From Bifidobacterium myosotis (GTDB taxonomy: Bacteria; Actinomycetota; Actinomycetes; Actinomycetales; Bifidobacteriaceae): a stretch of DNA of 64,000 nucleotides. The DNA lies in the NCBI RefSeq assembly GCF_002259745.1, contig NZ_MWWW01000016.1, forward strand, positions 79,066-143,065, in the 5' to 3' direction. The notes beneath the pieces were generated by a model. That model had not been told where the DNA came from, searched no databases, and saw only the letters and a program-made list of their open reading frames with translations. The position numbers and the translations under genes are program-made. This document shows, piece by piece, positions 43,151 to 52,702 of the stretch (the stretch's first letter is position 1; each line of letters opens with the position of its first letter).

Positions 43151-44698
43151 CTACCGCCGTGGCTTGATGAGGGAGCGGACGACGGCGAGGAAGCCGAGGC
43201 TCAGGGCTCCGGCGAGGACGGCGAAGACCTGCGGGCGGCGCAGCTCGTTGCGGATGCCGATGGCGTCGGTGACGCAGTGGTCCTCGAACCAGACGCGCAC
43301 CTCGTTGCTGGAGTAGCGGCCCACCAGATCTCCCCAGGTGAGCATGCGGGTCACGTAGCCGGCCGGATTGTTCTCACGGAACTCGAACAGGCGGATGCCG
43401 CGGTAGCGTGATTTGGGGCCGTAGCACTCGAAGCCGCAGGTGGGCGCGTAACCCAGGTCAAGGCCATGCACATGGCCTACGAAGGCGTTCTTGTGGTCGT
43501 GTCCGCAGAACAGGGCGAAATAGCCGCCCGCCTCGCGCAGGGCATCCACCTCGCCCACGTTTTCGTCGGCGCATCCGATGGCCTCGCCAAGGCGCGAACC
43601 GGGGCGGCAGACCGTGTGGTCGAGCACATAGCAGTGACCGGCGTGGGTGCGCGCGCCCTCCACCGCGTTCGGCGTCCAGGCGGGCACCTCCTTGAGGCAG
43701 TCGTAGAACTCCTGCGGGGGGATGTGCTGGAACGCTATGGCGGGGACGGGCTTGCCGTCGCCGTTGCGCTCGCCGAGCTCGGTTTGCACGTCGCGCAGCC
43801 ATGCGAGGGCCTCGGGGGTCGGGGTGCCGTAGCCGTCCGAGTCGGCCAGATCAAGGCCGCGGGAGTTGACCACGTACGCCGGGTATTGGCCGTCGCGCTC
43901 CTTCGGGGCGCCGGGCTGGCCTGATTCGGTGGCGTAATCGCCTGAATTGACCATCATCACCGACATGGCCACGCGACCGGAACCGTCCGACGATTCGATG
44001 GGCAGCGCGAACGTGCCGGGCTCGATGCTATCGACCGGATTCAGGCAACCGGGGAACTCGCGGTAGATGTCGTCCTGCTCGTCGGCAAGGATGCCGCACT
44101 GGAAGTCGTGATTGCCGTACGTGGCGGCGAAGGGCACGCCGGCCTCCACGATCGGACCGAGGAATCCGTGGAATGTGCGGCGGACCTTCTCGCGGGTGTC
44201 ATCCATGAGCTCGTCCATTGTGCGCGGCTCTGATTGCGGCTGCTCGACGGGTTGCGGCGACTGGGTGGAGTAGACCAGCGTGGAACTGGTGTGAGGCGTG
44301 TCCTGCGGGACGGTGCCGTCGGGGATGCCAGAGATGCCGGCCGGATCGGCTGCATCGGTTGCCTCGGAATTGTCATGCGCGTCATGCGCATCCCCAATCC
44401 CGGCGGTCTCAGACGTGACGATGTGGCGCTTGATGCCACGCAGTTTGGCTTCCAGCTCGGTGACGGCACGCACCCGGGCGCCGGGTTGTTCGCCGCGGCG
44501 GCGCAGGAAGGTGTCGATGTAGGCGGGGTCGTAGCCGCGGATCTGATCGCCGGTGAAGACCACCAGATCAGGGTCGGCCGTGCGGATGGCCTCGCGGATG
44601 AGTCGGATGGTATCGGGCTGCACGTCGGGGCCGTCCTGAACATCGGCCATCTGCAGCACGCGGAAGCTGCCGTCTTCGCGGAATCGCAAGCTTGTCAT
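43151..44698 (-). CDS. calcineurin-like metallophosphoesterase with C-terminal membrane segment
   Basis: 515 residues from the ATG at 44698. Metal-site motifs are visible in order: RVLQMADVQDG (Asp), LVVFTGDQIRG (GDxx), ATYGNHDFQCG (GNH[D]), IAFQHIPPQEF (His) and ALFCGHDHKNAF (GHDH). An acidic, Ser/Thr-rich insert of about 70 residues sits between the second and third motifs. A hydrophobic segment near the end (VFAVLAGALSLGFLAVV) is followed by a basic tail. It resembles purple-acid-phosphatase-like enzymes such as yeast Dcr2. It has no signal peptide. It lies between two zinc-ribbon/PASTA paralogs. Confidence 0.85.
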   Translation of the reverse strand: MTSLRFREDGSFRVLQMADVQDGPDVQPDTIRLIREAIRTADPDLVVFTGDQIRGYDPAYIDTFLRRRGEQPGARVRAVTELEAKLRGIKRHIVTSETAGIGDAHDAHDNSEATDAADPAGISGIPDGTVPQDTPHTSSTLVYSTQSPQPVEQPQSEPRTMDELMDDTREKVRRTFHGFLGPIVEAGVPFAATYGNHDFQCGILADEQDDIYREFPGCLNPVDSIEPGTFALPIESSDGSGRVAMSVMMVNSGDYATESGQPGAPKERDGQYPAYVVNSRGLDLADSDGYGTPTPEALAWLRDVQTELGERNGDGKPVPAIAFQHIPPQEFYDCLKEVPAWTPNAVEGARTHAGHCYVLDHTVCRPGSRLGEAIGCADENVGEVDALREAGGYFALFCGHDHKNAFVGHVHGLDLGYAPTCGFECYGPKSRYRGIRLFEFRENNPAGYVTRMLTWGDLVGRYSSNEVRVWFEDHCVTDAIGIRNELRRPQVFAVLAGALSLGFLAVVRSLIKPRR

Positions 44699-44718
44699 GG
44701 CTCCCAGTGTAGAAGACG

Positions 44719-44765
44719 GATATGGCCTGTGCCGGTCCGTTCACAGGACCGGCACAGGCCATATC
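44719..44765 (-). terminator. perfect 20-bp-arm hairpin
   Basis: Arms gatatggcctgtgccggtcc (44719-44738) and ggaccggcacaggccatatc (44746-44765) are perfect, loop 7 bases. It lies between the stop of the 44795 gene and the start of the metallophosphoesterase, so it likely ends the zinc-ribbon transcript. Confidence 0.75.
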
Positions 44766-44794
44766 ACCCGCGTTCACCGCATGTTGTTTCCAAT

Positions 44795-47257
44795 CTACTG
44801 CGGGGTGTAGGGGTAGAAGGCGGAACGTTCGGCGTCCTCATCGTAGAGCAGGTTCGACTGGTAGGAGTCGGAGTCTCCGAGGAGCTGGCTACCGAACCTC
44901 AGGGCGTACTGGACCTTATCTCCTGAAGCCATGGACGACCACGGCGTGCCGGCCGGGTACCAATGCCACTTGCCGCACGGGCTGATGCCGCTCGTGTCAC
45001 CGTATTCCTTCTCCCACGTAAGCGACGTGGCGTCGCACTGCAGGTCGTAGCCGCCGGCGTTGTTCTTCGTGATGGAGGAGAACTTGCCGTGGAACGGATA
45101 CTTGACGCGCGGTGCCTTGTATGTCGGCTCTCCCGTGCTGAGGTCGGCGGAGTCCGCCGCGCCGGTGAACGTGCCATCATCCTTCACGGTCATGTCGATG
45201 AACGCTGATCCATTGCCGGTGGAGAAGAAGCGGTACTGGCCTGCGATGTTTTTGAACAGGGCGGTGTCGGCCTTATCGGCTTTGTCGGACGAATCGCCGG
45301 AATCGTTCGAGGACTTGGCCGCTTTGTCGGCACCCTTGACCTCGGCGTCGGGCAGGGAGTCCCAGTCGAGGTCGCCGCCCTGCTCGGACAGGTAGTAGAC
45401 GGTGGCGTCGCTCGGCGCGGGCTTCATGCCCACCAAGGCGCTCTTGCCGCCGTTGGCATATTCGCTGGTCGGGACGAACGGGTTGACGCCGTCGCCCGAG
45501 GCGGACACGCTGGTCTCCTTGTACTGCGAACGGTCGCGCAACAGGATGAACGGGCGGTTCGTGTCCACGGCCTTCTGCTTCTTGGCGGCGGCCAGGGCGT
45601 CGGCGTCGAAGTAGCCGCTGTCCTCCAGCGACTTCAGGTCGGAACCGGCCGGGAAGTAGACCAGGAAGTCCTTCATCTCGTAGGTCTTGCCGTTGTCGCA
45701 GGAGGGGCCGGGACCTGCGCTGCCGCCGCTGCCGATCACCGTGGAACCGCAGTTCTTCATGCCTTGGCCGGCGTACAGCTCGAACATGCCCCAATCCTTG
45801 GTGATGAGGTGGTTCTTGAGCGGCATGGTGCTTTCGCTGATGCCGTTGCCGGGCTTGATGACGGAGCAGCTGATGTCCTGGCAGACGTTCGTCAGGCCCA
45901 GCAGATCGACCGAATTGCTGGGCTCCTGATCGTTGAGCACCATGAAACCGTTGCCGCCGGCCGAACCGGAGCCATCCTCGGACTTGGAGAAGGCGTTGCT
46001 GGACTTGCTCAGCGTCAGGCAGGAGCCGTCGGACTTGCAGTAGGTGCCGGCGATGGCTCCGGCGTTGTTGCGCACGGTGGAGTACTTGGTGCTGCCGTAG
46101 TCGTACTGCTGGCCCATCACGGATTGCGTATCCTTGGCGTCCACACCCTCGTACAGGGTCACGTCGTCGTTGGAGTCGAGCGAGGAGCCGGGCGCCGGTT
46201 CGGAGCCGGCCACCTTGCCCACGTAATCCTTGGAGGAGAACTTCTGCTTGACGGTCACCGTGTGGCCCTCGCCCTCCAGCTTGGACTTGACGGAGTCGAT
46301 GTCCTGGCCGAGCACGTCCACCGGGATGGCGGAGTCGCCCTTGGTGGCGACGCCCACGTAGATGCCCTTGTCCTTCTCGCTGTCCTTCACGGCAGTGCCG
46401 GCTTCAGGATAGGTGGCCACGATGGTGCCTTCGGGCTTCGTCTTGGTGTCCGAGACGTAGACCTTTTTGTAGTGGACGGGCACGTTCATGTCGGCGAGGG
46501 TCTCGACCACCTGTTCGGGCTTCTTGCCGAGCGTGTCCTTCGGCACGCCGGGGCCGGCCGATTCTTGGACCGTGACCGTGGTACCGGCGGAGACTCGTTC
46601 GCCCTGCTTGGCGCCGGCGTATCCGAGGAACGCGCCGGATTCCTTGCCGGAGAAGACCTTCTCGGTCTTGGCGTCGATGCCCTTGAGCTTCAGCGCGTCG
46701 GTGACGTCTTTGGCCTTGATGGTGGCGGACTTGCCGTCCTTGGCCGCGGCCGGCTGCGCGAGGGAAGCGGGGTCGGGCAGCGTCTTGCCTCCCCACAGCT
46801 CGGCCTTCCATGTGGCGAACAGGGCGATGCCGGCCACCACGATGACGGCCAGCACACAGGCCAGGGCGATGATGAGCTTGTTCGGCGACTGCTTGGTCGC
46901 CGTGGTGGCGGTTGTGGTGGCGGTTGCGGTGGCGTTGGTGGCTCCGGAAACCGGCGCGGTTGCAGATGATACCGTGGTCGTTCCGGTTGCTGCCGTGGGT
47001 GTCGGCACAGCCGGTGCGGGTACGACGGGCGTCGATGCCGTTGGCTTGGCTGTGGGCGTTGCGTTGCCGGGCAGCGGTACTGCAGGAGTCGGCGGGGTCG
47101 CCGGTGCTGCCGAGGCCGCAGGAGCCGCTGGCGCAGGAGGCTGGGCGCCGGTGGATACCGCTGTTGGAGCGGCGACCGGCTTCTCGAGCCTCGCGCCGCA
47201 GGACGTGCAGAATTTGGCGGAATCGTCGTTGGACTTTCCGCAGGAGGTACAGAACAT
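44795..47257 (-). CDS. zinc-ribbon membrane protein with PASTA-like repeats (paralog 2)
   Basis: 820 residues from the ATG at 47257. N-terminal zinc ribbon CTSCGKSNDDSAKFCTSCGA, an Ala/Pro/Thr linker of about 110 residues, a membrane segment (LIIALACVLAVIVVAGIALF) followed by ATWKAELWGGKTLPDPAS, nearly the same as in paralog 1. PASTA-like units follow (VTVQESAGPGVPKDTLG, GKVAGSEPAPGSSLDSNDDV). A Cys-containing domain ends near residue 590. About 230 extra C-terminal residues (FKNIAGQYRFFSTGNGSAFI onward) are absent from paralog 1 and look like a separate beta-rich outer domain. Function unknown. Confidence 0.75.
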   Translation of the reverse strand: MFCTSCGKSNDDSAKFCTSCGARLEKPVAAPTAVSTGAQPPAPAAPAASAAPATPPTPAVPLPGNATPTAKPTASTPVVPAPAVPTPTAATGTTTVSSATAPVSGATNATATATTTATTATKQSPNKLIIALACVLAVIVVAGIALFATWKAELWGGKTLPDPASLAQPAAAKDGKSATIKAKDVTDALKLKGIDAKTEKVFSGKESGAFLGYAGAKQGERVSAGTTVTVQESAGPGVPKDTLGKKPEQVVETLADMNVPVHYKKVYVSDTKTKPEGTIVATYPEAGTAVKDSEKDKGIYVGVATKGDSAIPVDVLGQDIDSVKSKLEGEGHTVTVKQKFSSKDYVGKVAGSEPAPGSSLDSNDDVTLYEGVDAKDTQSVMGQQYDYGSTKYSTVRNNAGAIAGTYCKSDGSCLTLSKSSNAFSKSEDGSGSAGGNGFMVLNDQEPSNSVDLLGLTNVCQDISCSVIKPGNGISESTMPLKNHLITKDWGMFELYAGQGMKNCGSTVIGSGGSAGPGPSCDNGKTYEMKDFLVYFPAGSDLKSLEDSGYFDADALAAAKKQKAVDTNRPFILLRDRSQYKETSVSASGDGVNPFVPTSEYANGGKSALVGMKPAPSDATVYYLSEQGGDLDWDSLPDAEVKGADKAAKSSNDSGDSSDKADKADTALFKNIAGQYRFFSTGNGSAFIDMTVKDDGTFTGAADSADLSTGEPTYKAPRVKYPFHGKFSSITKNNAGGYDLQCDATSLTWEKEYGDTSGISPCGKWHWYPAGTPWSSMASGDKVQYALRFGSQLLGDSDSYQSNLLYDEDAERSAFYPYTPQ

Positions 47258-47312
47258 GGACTGCTTCTTCTCTCATGGCGTGAGCCTTCCGCTCCCGCAC
47301 ACATCTCCAATC

Positions 47313-47437
47313 CTAGTGGTCTATCTCACAAATGATCGAGGATTGCGGCTTCCATTCCTCTCCCACCGTCAGCTTCCGCCAACCCCTCGCCGAAGGCCGA
47401 TACCCCCCACTCAAACAATTGCAGGACGAACCACTAG
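47313..47437. repeat. intergenic repeat family A, short copy
   Basis: Ends ctagtggtctatctcacaaa and gcaggacgaaccactag form an inverted pair with CTAG at both borders. No B module. The 47258-47598 gap holds this and the leuA leader. Confidence 0.75.
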
Positions 47438-47598
47438 TGTAGCGAGGCCGGCATCCCGGGGAACGCGGATGATTCAGGCATATTGTGAGATGCGCGGGGT
47501 GTTGGAATGGGCCGCAGCTAGGATAGAAAAAGGCGCATGTTACGTGTGCGTAAACGACTTATCCATTCAGGAATCAATCCACATACAAGGGAGGAACA

Positions 47599-49515
47599 AT
47601 GGGTCAGGATCAATCATCCGTCTTTGATCTTGCAGCGGTTGCCGCGGCATCCAATGGAGGGAACAATGACCCGCTGCTGCCTCCGGCACGATTCATCGGC
47701 GATCCGCAGAAGCCAAGCCGTATGCCGTACACCAAGTACGTCGCCTACGACAAGCAGGTCCCCTTTGATTACCCGGAGCGCACGTGGCCGGGCAAGCGAC
47801 TGCAGCGGGCGCCGCGCTGGTGCTCCGTCGACCTTCGCGACGGCAATCAGGCCTTGGTGAACCCGATGGATTCCGAGCGCAAGCTGCGCTTCTGGAATCT
47901 GCTGGTCTCCATGGGCTTCAAGGAGATTGAGGTGGGCTTCCCGTCTGCTTCGGAGACCGATTTCGACTTCATCCGCATGCTCATCGAGCGTGAGCTGATT
48001 CCGGACGACGTGACCATCGTGGTGCTCACCCAGTGCCGCGAGCACCTCATCCGCCGCACCTACGAGGCGCTCAAGGGCGCCAAGCGCGCGATCGTGCACT
48101 TCTACAACTCCGTCTCCGTGCTGCAGCGCGAAGTGGTCTTCCGCAAGAACAAGGAAGAGATCAAGAAGCTCGCCACCGACGCCGCCGAGCTGTGCAAGCA
48201 CCTCGAGTCCGAGGCCAAGGGCATTGACCTGTACTACGAGTACTCGCCGGAATCCTTCACCGGCACCGAGCCGGAGTACGCGGTCGAGGTGTGCAACGCC
48301 GTGATCGGCGTGATCAAGCCGACCCCCGAGCACCCGATGATCATCAACCTGCCGGCCACCGTGGAGATGACCACGCCGAACGTGTTCGCCGACGAGGTGG
48401 AGTACGTCTCCACCCATCTGGACGACCGTGATTCCGTGGTGCTCTCCCTGCATCCGCACAACGACGAGGGCATGGGCGTGGCCGCCACCGAGCTTGCCGT
48501 GCTCGCCGGCGCCGATCGCGTCGAGGGCTGTCTGCTGGGCAACGGCGAGCGTACCGGCAACGTCGATCTGGTGACGCTGGGCCTTAACTGGCTCACGCAG
48601 GGCATCGACCCGCAGCTCGACCTGTCCAACGTGCCCGAAATCCGCAAGACCGTCGAGTACTGCAACCAGATTAAGATCTCCGAGCGCCATCCGTACGCCG
48701 GCAACTTCGTGTTCACCGCGTTCTCCGGTTCGCATCAGGACGCCATCAAGAAGGGTCTCGAGGCCCGTCAGGTGGCTGCCGAGCGCGCCGGCGCCGATTT
48801 GGACAGCTTCGTATGGCTTGTGCCGTACCTGCCGATCGATCCGAAGGACATCGGCCGCACGTACGAGGCCATCATCCGTGTCAACTCGCAGTCCGGCAAA
48901 GGTGGCATGGCCTACCTGCTCAAAACCAACCACAACCTTGATCTGCCCAAGCGTCTGCAGGTGGAGTTCGACAAGATTGTGCAGAAGTACGCCGACGACA
49001 CCAAGAAGGAAGTCAAGGACGAGGACATCTGGCGCCTGTTCAAGGACGAGTACCTGCCGGTGGAGCAGTCCGGCATGACCGCCGCCGGCGTGGTGGTCGG
49101 CGACACGCATGACGCCTCGCTGGCGCCGTGGGGCCGTCTCAAGCTGCTCAAGGTGTCCGTCAGCTCCGGCGAGGACGGCTCCGACACCGTGCTCAAGGCC
49201 CGTCTGCTCGACCGTGGCGTGAATGTCGGCGTGGATACGCCGGTGGAGCGCGAGGTCTCCGGCATCGGCAACGGCCCGATCGCCGCGTTCCTCAACGCCA
49301 TCTCGAACTTCGGGGTGGACGCCTCGATCATGGACTACGTGGAGCACACGATGTCCGTGGGCACCGATGCCATGGCCGCCTCCTACGTGGAATGCCAGGT
49401 CGGCGACGGCGATGACGCGCCGATCGTGTGGGGTGTGGGCATCGACTCGTCCATCACCACCAGCGCCCTGAAGGCCATCATCTCCGCCATCAACCGTTCC
49501 CAGCGCAACCGCTGA
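47599..49515 (+). CDS. leuA: 2-isopropylmalate synthase
   Basis: 638 residues from the ATG at 47599, with GGGAGGAAC before it. The long actinobacterial form starts with an N-terminal extension, then RAPRWCSVDLRDGNQAL (active site Asp-Arg), GFKEIEVGFPSASETDFDF, HPHNDEGMGVAATELAVLAG (metal-binding HxH) and GCLLGNGERTGNVDL. The C-terminal regulatory domain (KLLKVSVSSGEDGSDTVL) gives leucine feedback. The first committed step to leucine. It converges with the penicillin-binding protein gene. Confidence 0.97.
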   Translation: MGQDQSSVFDLAAVAAASNGGNNDPLLPPARFIGDPQKPSRMPYTKYVAYDKQVPFDYPERTWPGKRLQRAPRWCSVDLRDGNQALVNPMDSERKLRFWNLLVSMGFKEIEVGFPSASETDFDFIRMLIERELIPDDVTIVVLTQCREHLIRRTYEALKGAKRAIVHFYNSVSVLQREVVFRKNKEEIKKLATDAAELCKHLESEAKGIDLYYEYSPESFTGTEPEYAVEVCNAVIGVIKPTPEHPMIINLPATVEMTTPNVFADEVEYVSTHLDDRDSVVLSLHPHNDEGMGVAATELAVLAGADRVEGCLLGNGERTGNVDLVTLGLNWLTQGIDPQLDLSNVPEIRKTVEYCNQIKISERHPYAGNFVFTAFSGSHQDAIKKGLEARQVAAERAGADLDSFVWLVPYLPIDPKDIGRTYEAIIRVNSQSGKGGMAYLLKTNHNLDLPKRLQVEFDKIVQKYADDTKKEVKDEDIWRLFKDEYLPVEQSGMTAAGVVVGDTHDASLAPWGRLKLLKVSVSSGEDGSDTVLKARLLDRGVNVGVDTPVEREVSGIGNGPIAAFLNAISNFGVDASIMDYVEHTMSVGTDAMAASYVECQVGDGDDAPIVWGVGIDSSITTSALKAIISAINRSQRNR

Positions 49516-49564
49516 ATGAACAGGCCGCTCGGCTGGCCGTTCGTATCCGGCCGCGGATATAAAT

Positions 49565-49600
49565 GAGGCGCCCGCTTTCCAGATGGAAGGCGGGCGCCTC
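49565..49600. terminator. bidirectional terminator between leuA and the PBP gene
   Basis: 16-bp arms gaggcgcccgctttcc (49565-49580) and ggaaggcgggcgcctc (49585-49600) with one G-T wobble, loop agat. It lies between convergent stops at 49515 and 49634. Confidence 0.75.
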
Positions 49601-49633
49601 ATTGGTTGTGGGCTTTGGAAGCCAAGGCTATTA

Positions 49634-52051
49634 CTACTCAGTGGTCGCGTAGGAATTCATTTCGCCGGGCGCGAAGGGTGATTCCTCATCCGGTTGGACC
49701 GGCACGTCGTAGCTCGGCCCATCGGTGCTGCCGGGGTCGTCGGCGCTGGGGTCGTCACCCTGACCGGGATCATTGGCACCCGGATAGTTCGGGCATTCGC
49801 TGGAATAGCTCGGGTTGGCGAGGCACTGCTTGGCAAGTTCCTGGGCCTGCTGGTCCGGTGCGGTCGTCGTGCCGGACTGCTGATCCTGCTGCTTGCCGGA
49901 ATCGGTGTCGGACTTGTCCTTGTCGGCTTCGGAGTTCTGCTGGCCGGACGTTGAACCGGACGAGGACGAAGAGCCGCGACCCAGACCCCATGTGCCGTCG
50001 GAACCACCGATCTTGCCGGAATCCTTGGCGGTCGGGAACTGCTCGACCTCGGTGCCCTGCAGGGCCTGCGACATGTACTCCTGGAACAGATGCGCCGGGT
50101 AGCCGGTGGAGGAGACGCCGTAGCCGGAGAAGGCGGGCACCACCTGCGGATTGCCGTTGTCGTCCGGATTCCAGATGGCCCACACGTTCAGCATGCTTGG
50201 CGTATAGCCCACGAAGGAGGCGGCCTTCTCGTCGTTGGCGGTACCGGACTTGCCGGCTATGGGGCGACCGAGCATGGTGGACGTGCCTGCCGCGGTGCCG
50301 TACGTGGTGGTGCCCTGCATGGCCTTCTGCACGAGGGCGCAATCGTTGGCGTCGAACACCTTCTCGTTCTCGTTCGGAGCGTTGTAGAGGTCCTTGTCGT
50401 TCGCGTCAATCACGCGGTCGACCATGTGGATGGTGTTCTTGACGCCGTTATTGGCGATGGTGGCGTGGCCCTGCGCGAGATCCCACACGGTCAGGGCGTT
50501 GATGCCCAGCACGTTGTACATGGAGTTCTCGTCGATCTCGCCCGCGATGCCGGCCTCGTGCGCGATGGCCGCCGTGCGTTGCGGGGTCAGATGCTCATTA
50601 ACGTTCATGAACACCGTGTTCACCGAGTTGGCGGTGGCCTGGTACAGGTTGATGTATCCCCAGTTGTTATCGAGGGCGTTATTCACCTCGGCGCTGATGC
50701 CGGTGAAGTGCTGGTGCGAGTTGCCGTTGAACAGCGTGTTGAAGTTCACGCCAGACTGCGCCGCCCCCAGCAGGGCGAACGGCTTCATCGTGGAGCCGGG
50801 CTCGAACAGCGCCTGATCGGCGTTGTTGAGCTGCTTGGTGAGATAGTCCGAACCGGCGTACACCGACACCACGGCGCCGGTCTTGGGGTTCAGTGCGATG
50901 CCGCCGACCTGCAGCGTGGCGGGCATGTCCGCGAGGCGCGTGTCGCCGATCTGCTGCATGAGGTCCTGCTTGGACTTGTCGATGGTGGTGACGATCTTGT
51001 AGCCGCCGGTCGCCAGCTCCTCCTTGGTGAAGGCCTTGGACTGCACCAGCTCACGCTCGACCATGTCGAGCAGGTAGCCGGTCGGTCCGGAGTATTCGTT
51101 CTGCTGGGCCACCGGGGCGGTGGTCGGGAACTGGGCCGCGGCCTTCTCCTTGGCGGTGATGTAGCCGTCCTCCTGCATGATGCTGAGCACGCGCTTGAAG
51201 CGCTGCTGGGCCATGGTCGGGTCGTCCGCCGGGTCCCAGGTGGAGGGGGAGGGGATGATGCCGGCAATCATCGCCGCTTCGGAGAGCGTCAGATCCTTGG
51301 CGTCCTTGTTGAAGTAGGCCTTGGCCGCCGCCTGGATGCCGTAGGAGTTGCGGCCCAGATAAATCGTGTTCATGTAGTTGCACAGCACCTCGTCCTTGGA
51401 CTCGGTCTGTGCGATCTTCAGCGCCAGCACGGCCTCGCGGGCCTTGCCCACATACGTGGTGGTTTCGCCCAGATAGTAGCGTTCGGCATACTGCTGGGTG
51501 ATGGTCGAACCGCCCTGACGGGTGCCGGTGGTCACGTTGTTCCAGAAGGCGCGGGCGATGCCCTTGAGGTCCACGCCGCGGTCCGTATAGAAGGTGCGGT
51601 TTTCGGATGCGACGATGGCGTTGCCCAGATACTTCGGCAGCCCCTCGCAGGAGATGATCTGACGGTTCTGCTCGGCGTACGAGCCGATCGGTGTGGTGCC
51701 GTCCGCGTAATAGACGGTCGTCTTCTCCGCCAGCGCGAACTTCTCGGGCTGCGGAACCTCGGTGGTGGTGTACAGGTATGCGAATGCGGCGCACCCGGTC
51801 AGCACGCCCAGGCCGATCAGGCCGAAGAAGATGCCCAGCACCCATTTCAGTACGCGATGCGGCCGCTTGCCGCCGTTCCTCTTGCGCTTGGGTGCCTTGT
51901 GGCTGGTGGGACGGTGCGTGCCGGTGCCTGCGGCACGCGTGGCGCGCATGCCGGCGTCCGCGGTGCCGTAGGTCTTGCTTTGCGCGGTGCGGGGCTGCCT
52001 CCTGGCGGGGCCCTGATCCTGCGCGTGCGCACGACGTTGATATGAAGCCAT
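49634..52051 (-). CDS. class A penicillin-binding protein (transglycosylase/transpeptidase)
   Basis: 805 residues from the ATG at 52051 (MASYQRRAHAQDQGP); the frame continues upstream but without family similarity. Basic N-terminus, one membrane anchor (WVLGIFFGLIGLGVLTGCAA), a GT51 domain (IVASENRTFYTDRGVDLKGI, TRQGGSTITQQYAERYYL), then a transpeptidase domain with EPGSTMKPFAL (SxxK), ATANSVNT (SxN) and GKSGTANDEKA (KTG-like). The first glycosyltransferase motif has Glu-Asn where many have Glu-Asp. The C-terminus is a Ser/Gly/Gln/Asp-rich low-complexity tail of about 140 residues. It builds peptidoglycan at the outer membrane face. Confidence 0.93.
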   Translation of the reverse strand: MASYQRRAHAQDQGPARRQPRTAQSKTYGTADAGMRATRAAGTGTHRPTSHKAPKRKRNGGKRPHRVLKWVLGIFFGLIGLGVLTGCAAFAYLYTTTEVPQPEKFALAEKTTVYYADGTTPIGSYAEQNRQIISCEGLPKYLGNAIVASENRTFYTDRGVDLKGIARAFWNNVTTGTRQGGSTITQQYAERYYLGETTTYVGKAREAVLALKIAQTESKDEVLCNYMNTIYLGRNSYGIQAAAKAYFNKDAKDLTLSEAAMIAGIIPSPSTWDPADDPTMAQQRFKRVLSIMQEDGYITAKEKAAAQFPTTAPVAQQNEYSGPTGYLLDMVERELVQSKAFTKEELATGGYKIVTTIDKSKQDLMQQIGDTRLADMPATLQVGGIALNPKTGAVVSVYAGSDYLTKQLNNADQALFEPGSTMKPFALLGAAQSGVNFNTLFNGNSHQHFTGISAEVNNALDNNWGYINLYQATANSVNTVFMNVNEHLTPQRTAAIAHEAGIAGEIDENSMYNVLGINALTVWDLAQGHATIANNGVKNTIHMVDRVIDANDKDLYNAPNENEKVFDANDCALVQKAMQGTTTYGTAAGTSTMLGRPIAGKSGTANDEKAASFVGYTPSMLNVWAIWNPDDNGNPQVVPAFSGYGVSSTGYPAHLFQEYMSQALQGTEVEQFPTAKDSGKIGGSDGTWGLGRGSSSSSGSTSGQQNSEADKDKSDTDSGKQQDQQSGTTTAPDQQAQELAKQCLANPSYSSECPNYPGANDPGQGDDPSADDPGSTDGPSYDVPVQPDEESPFAPGEMNSYATTE

Positions 52052-52239
52052 ACGTTCCACCGTAACCGTTGGCCTTGAACAATCAAGTGGCGTGAACGTA
52101 ACCACTTGGGTGCGAAGTGCGTATTTCCGCCGAATTCTCACATTTGCGCACATGTATGAGCGTGTGTCTGCGTGTTGCCTGAATATCGGCTGTATATTGC
52201 GGCTTTCAGCGTATTCCGGCAGGCTCTTTGACACACGAC

Positions 52240-52268
52240 TTGCGATGGTCCACCCGTTTCCATACACT
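52240..52268 (+). promoter_or_regulatory. promoter of the SRP RNA
   Basis: A -35 box ttgcga (52240-52245) and a -10 box tacact (52263-52268) are 17 bp apart. Transcription would begin near 52276, at the RNA's 5' stem. Confidence 0.55.
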
Positions 52269-52276
52269 AAACAAAG

Positions 52277-52358
52277 CCTCCATGCGGCGCTACGTCACCC
52301 AACTCCCCCAGGGCAGGAATGCAGCAAGGGTAAGTGGCCTCTGGCGGGTGCGTGGAGG
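52277..52358 (+). ncRNA. ffs: small signal recognition particle RNA (4.5S type)
   Basis: Closing stem cctccatgc (52277-52285) pairs with gcgtggagg (52350-52358). The apical Ffh-binding region is conserved: aggcaggaa-type side and gcagcaaggg, as in bacterial small SRP RNAs. The T-rich ttttcctttctt follows directly as a terminator. The RNA forms, with Ffh, the particle that targets membrane proteins. Confidence 0.88.
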
Positions 52359-52493
52359 TTTTCCTTTCTTCTGGAGACTCGGGTCGAGCCGGGCCGCGGA
52401 CGCCGCAGCACTCGTGGCCCCGGCCCATAGGCTCAGTCTGTATCGGTTCGCTCTTTTGGTATTTCCCGGTTGCCCGGTTTACCAGTGCGCGGC

Positions 52494-52602
52494 CTAGTAT
52501 CCTGCACCAGAAGCTCGTTGACGAATTCACTACCCCTCAGTCCCGCTTCTCAGTCCGCGGGCCAGCTCGTCCTGCAATTAACGAATTTCCGACGGACACT
52601 AG
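52494..52602. repeat. intergenic repeat family D, no B module
   Basis: Ends ctagtatcctgcaccagaag and aatttccgacggacactag form an inverted pair with CTAG at both borders. The core ggccagctcgtcctgcaatt is shared with other D copies. The 52359-52702 gap otherwise shows only the SRP RNA terminator. Confidence 0.75.
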
Positions 52603-52702
52603 TGGTTTGCGCCGCTAGTAGTCGTTGATAATTGTGCGGATTTGGGTGCGGCATGACGGGCGGGCGGGGCGCTGTCCGGGATACGGCCGTACAGTCGAAT
52701 CT

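Noticed and set aside
47614..49602. Minus-strand open frame opposite leuA
   Set aside because: Same GC-bias shadow effect; leuA has all family motifs and the antisense product is low-complexity His/Val/Gly-rich.
50090..52045. Plus-strand open frame opposite the penicillin-binding protein
   Set aside because: The minus-strand protein has clear GT51 and transpeptidase motifs; the opposite product is repetitive Val/Gly/Arg.
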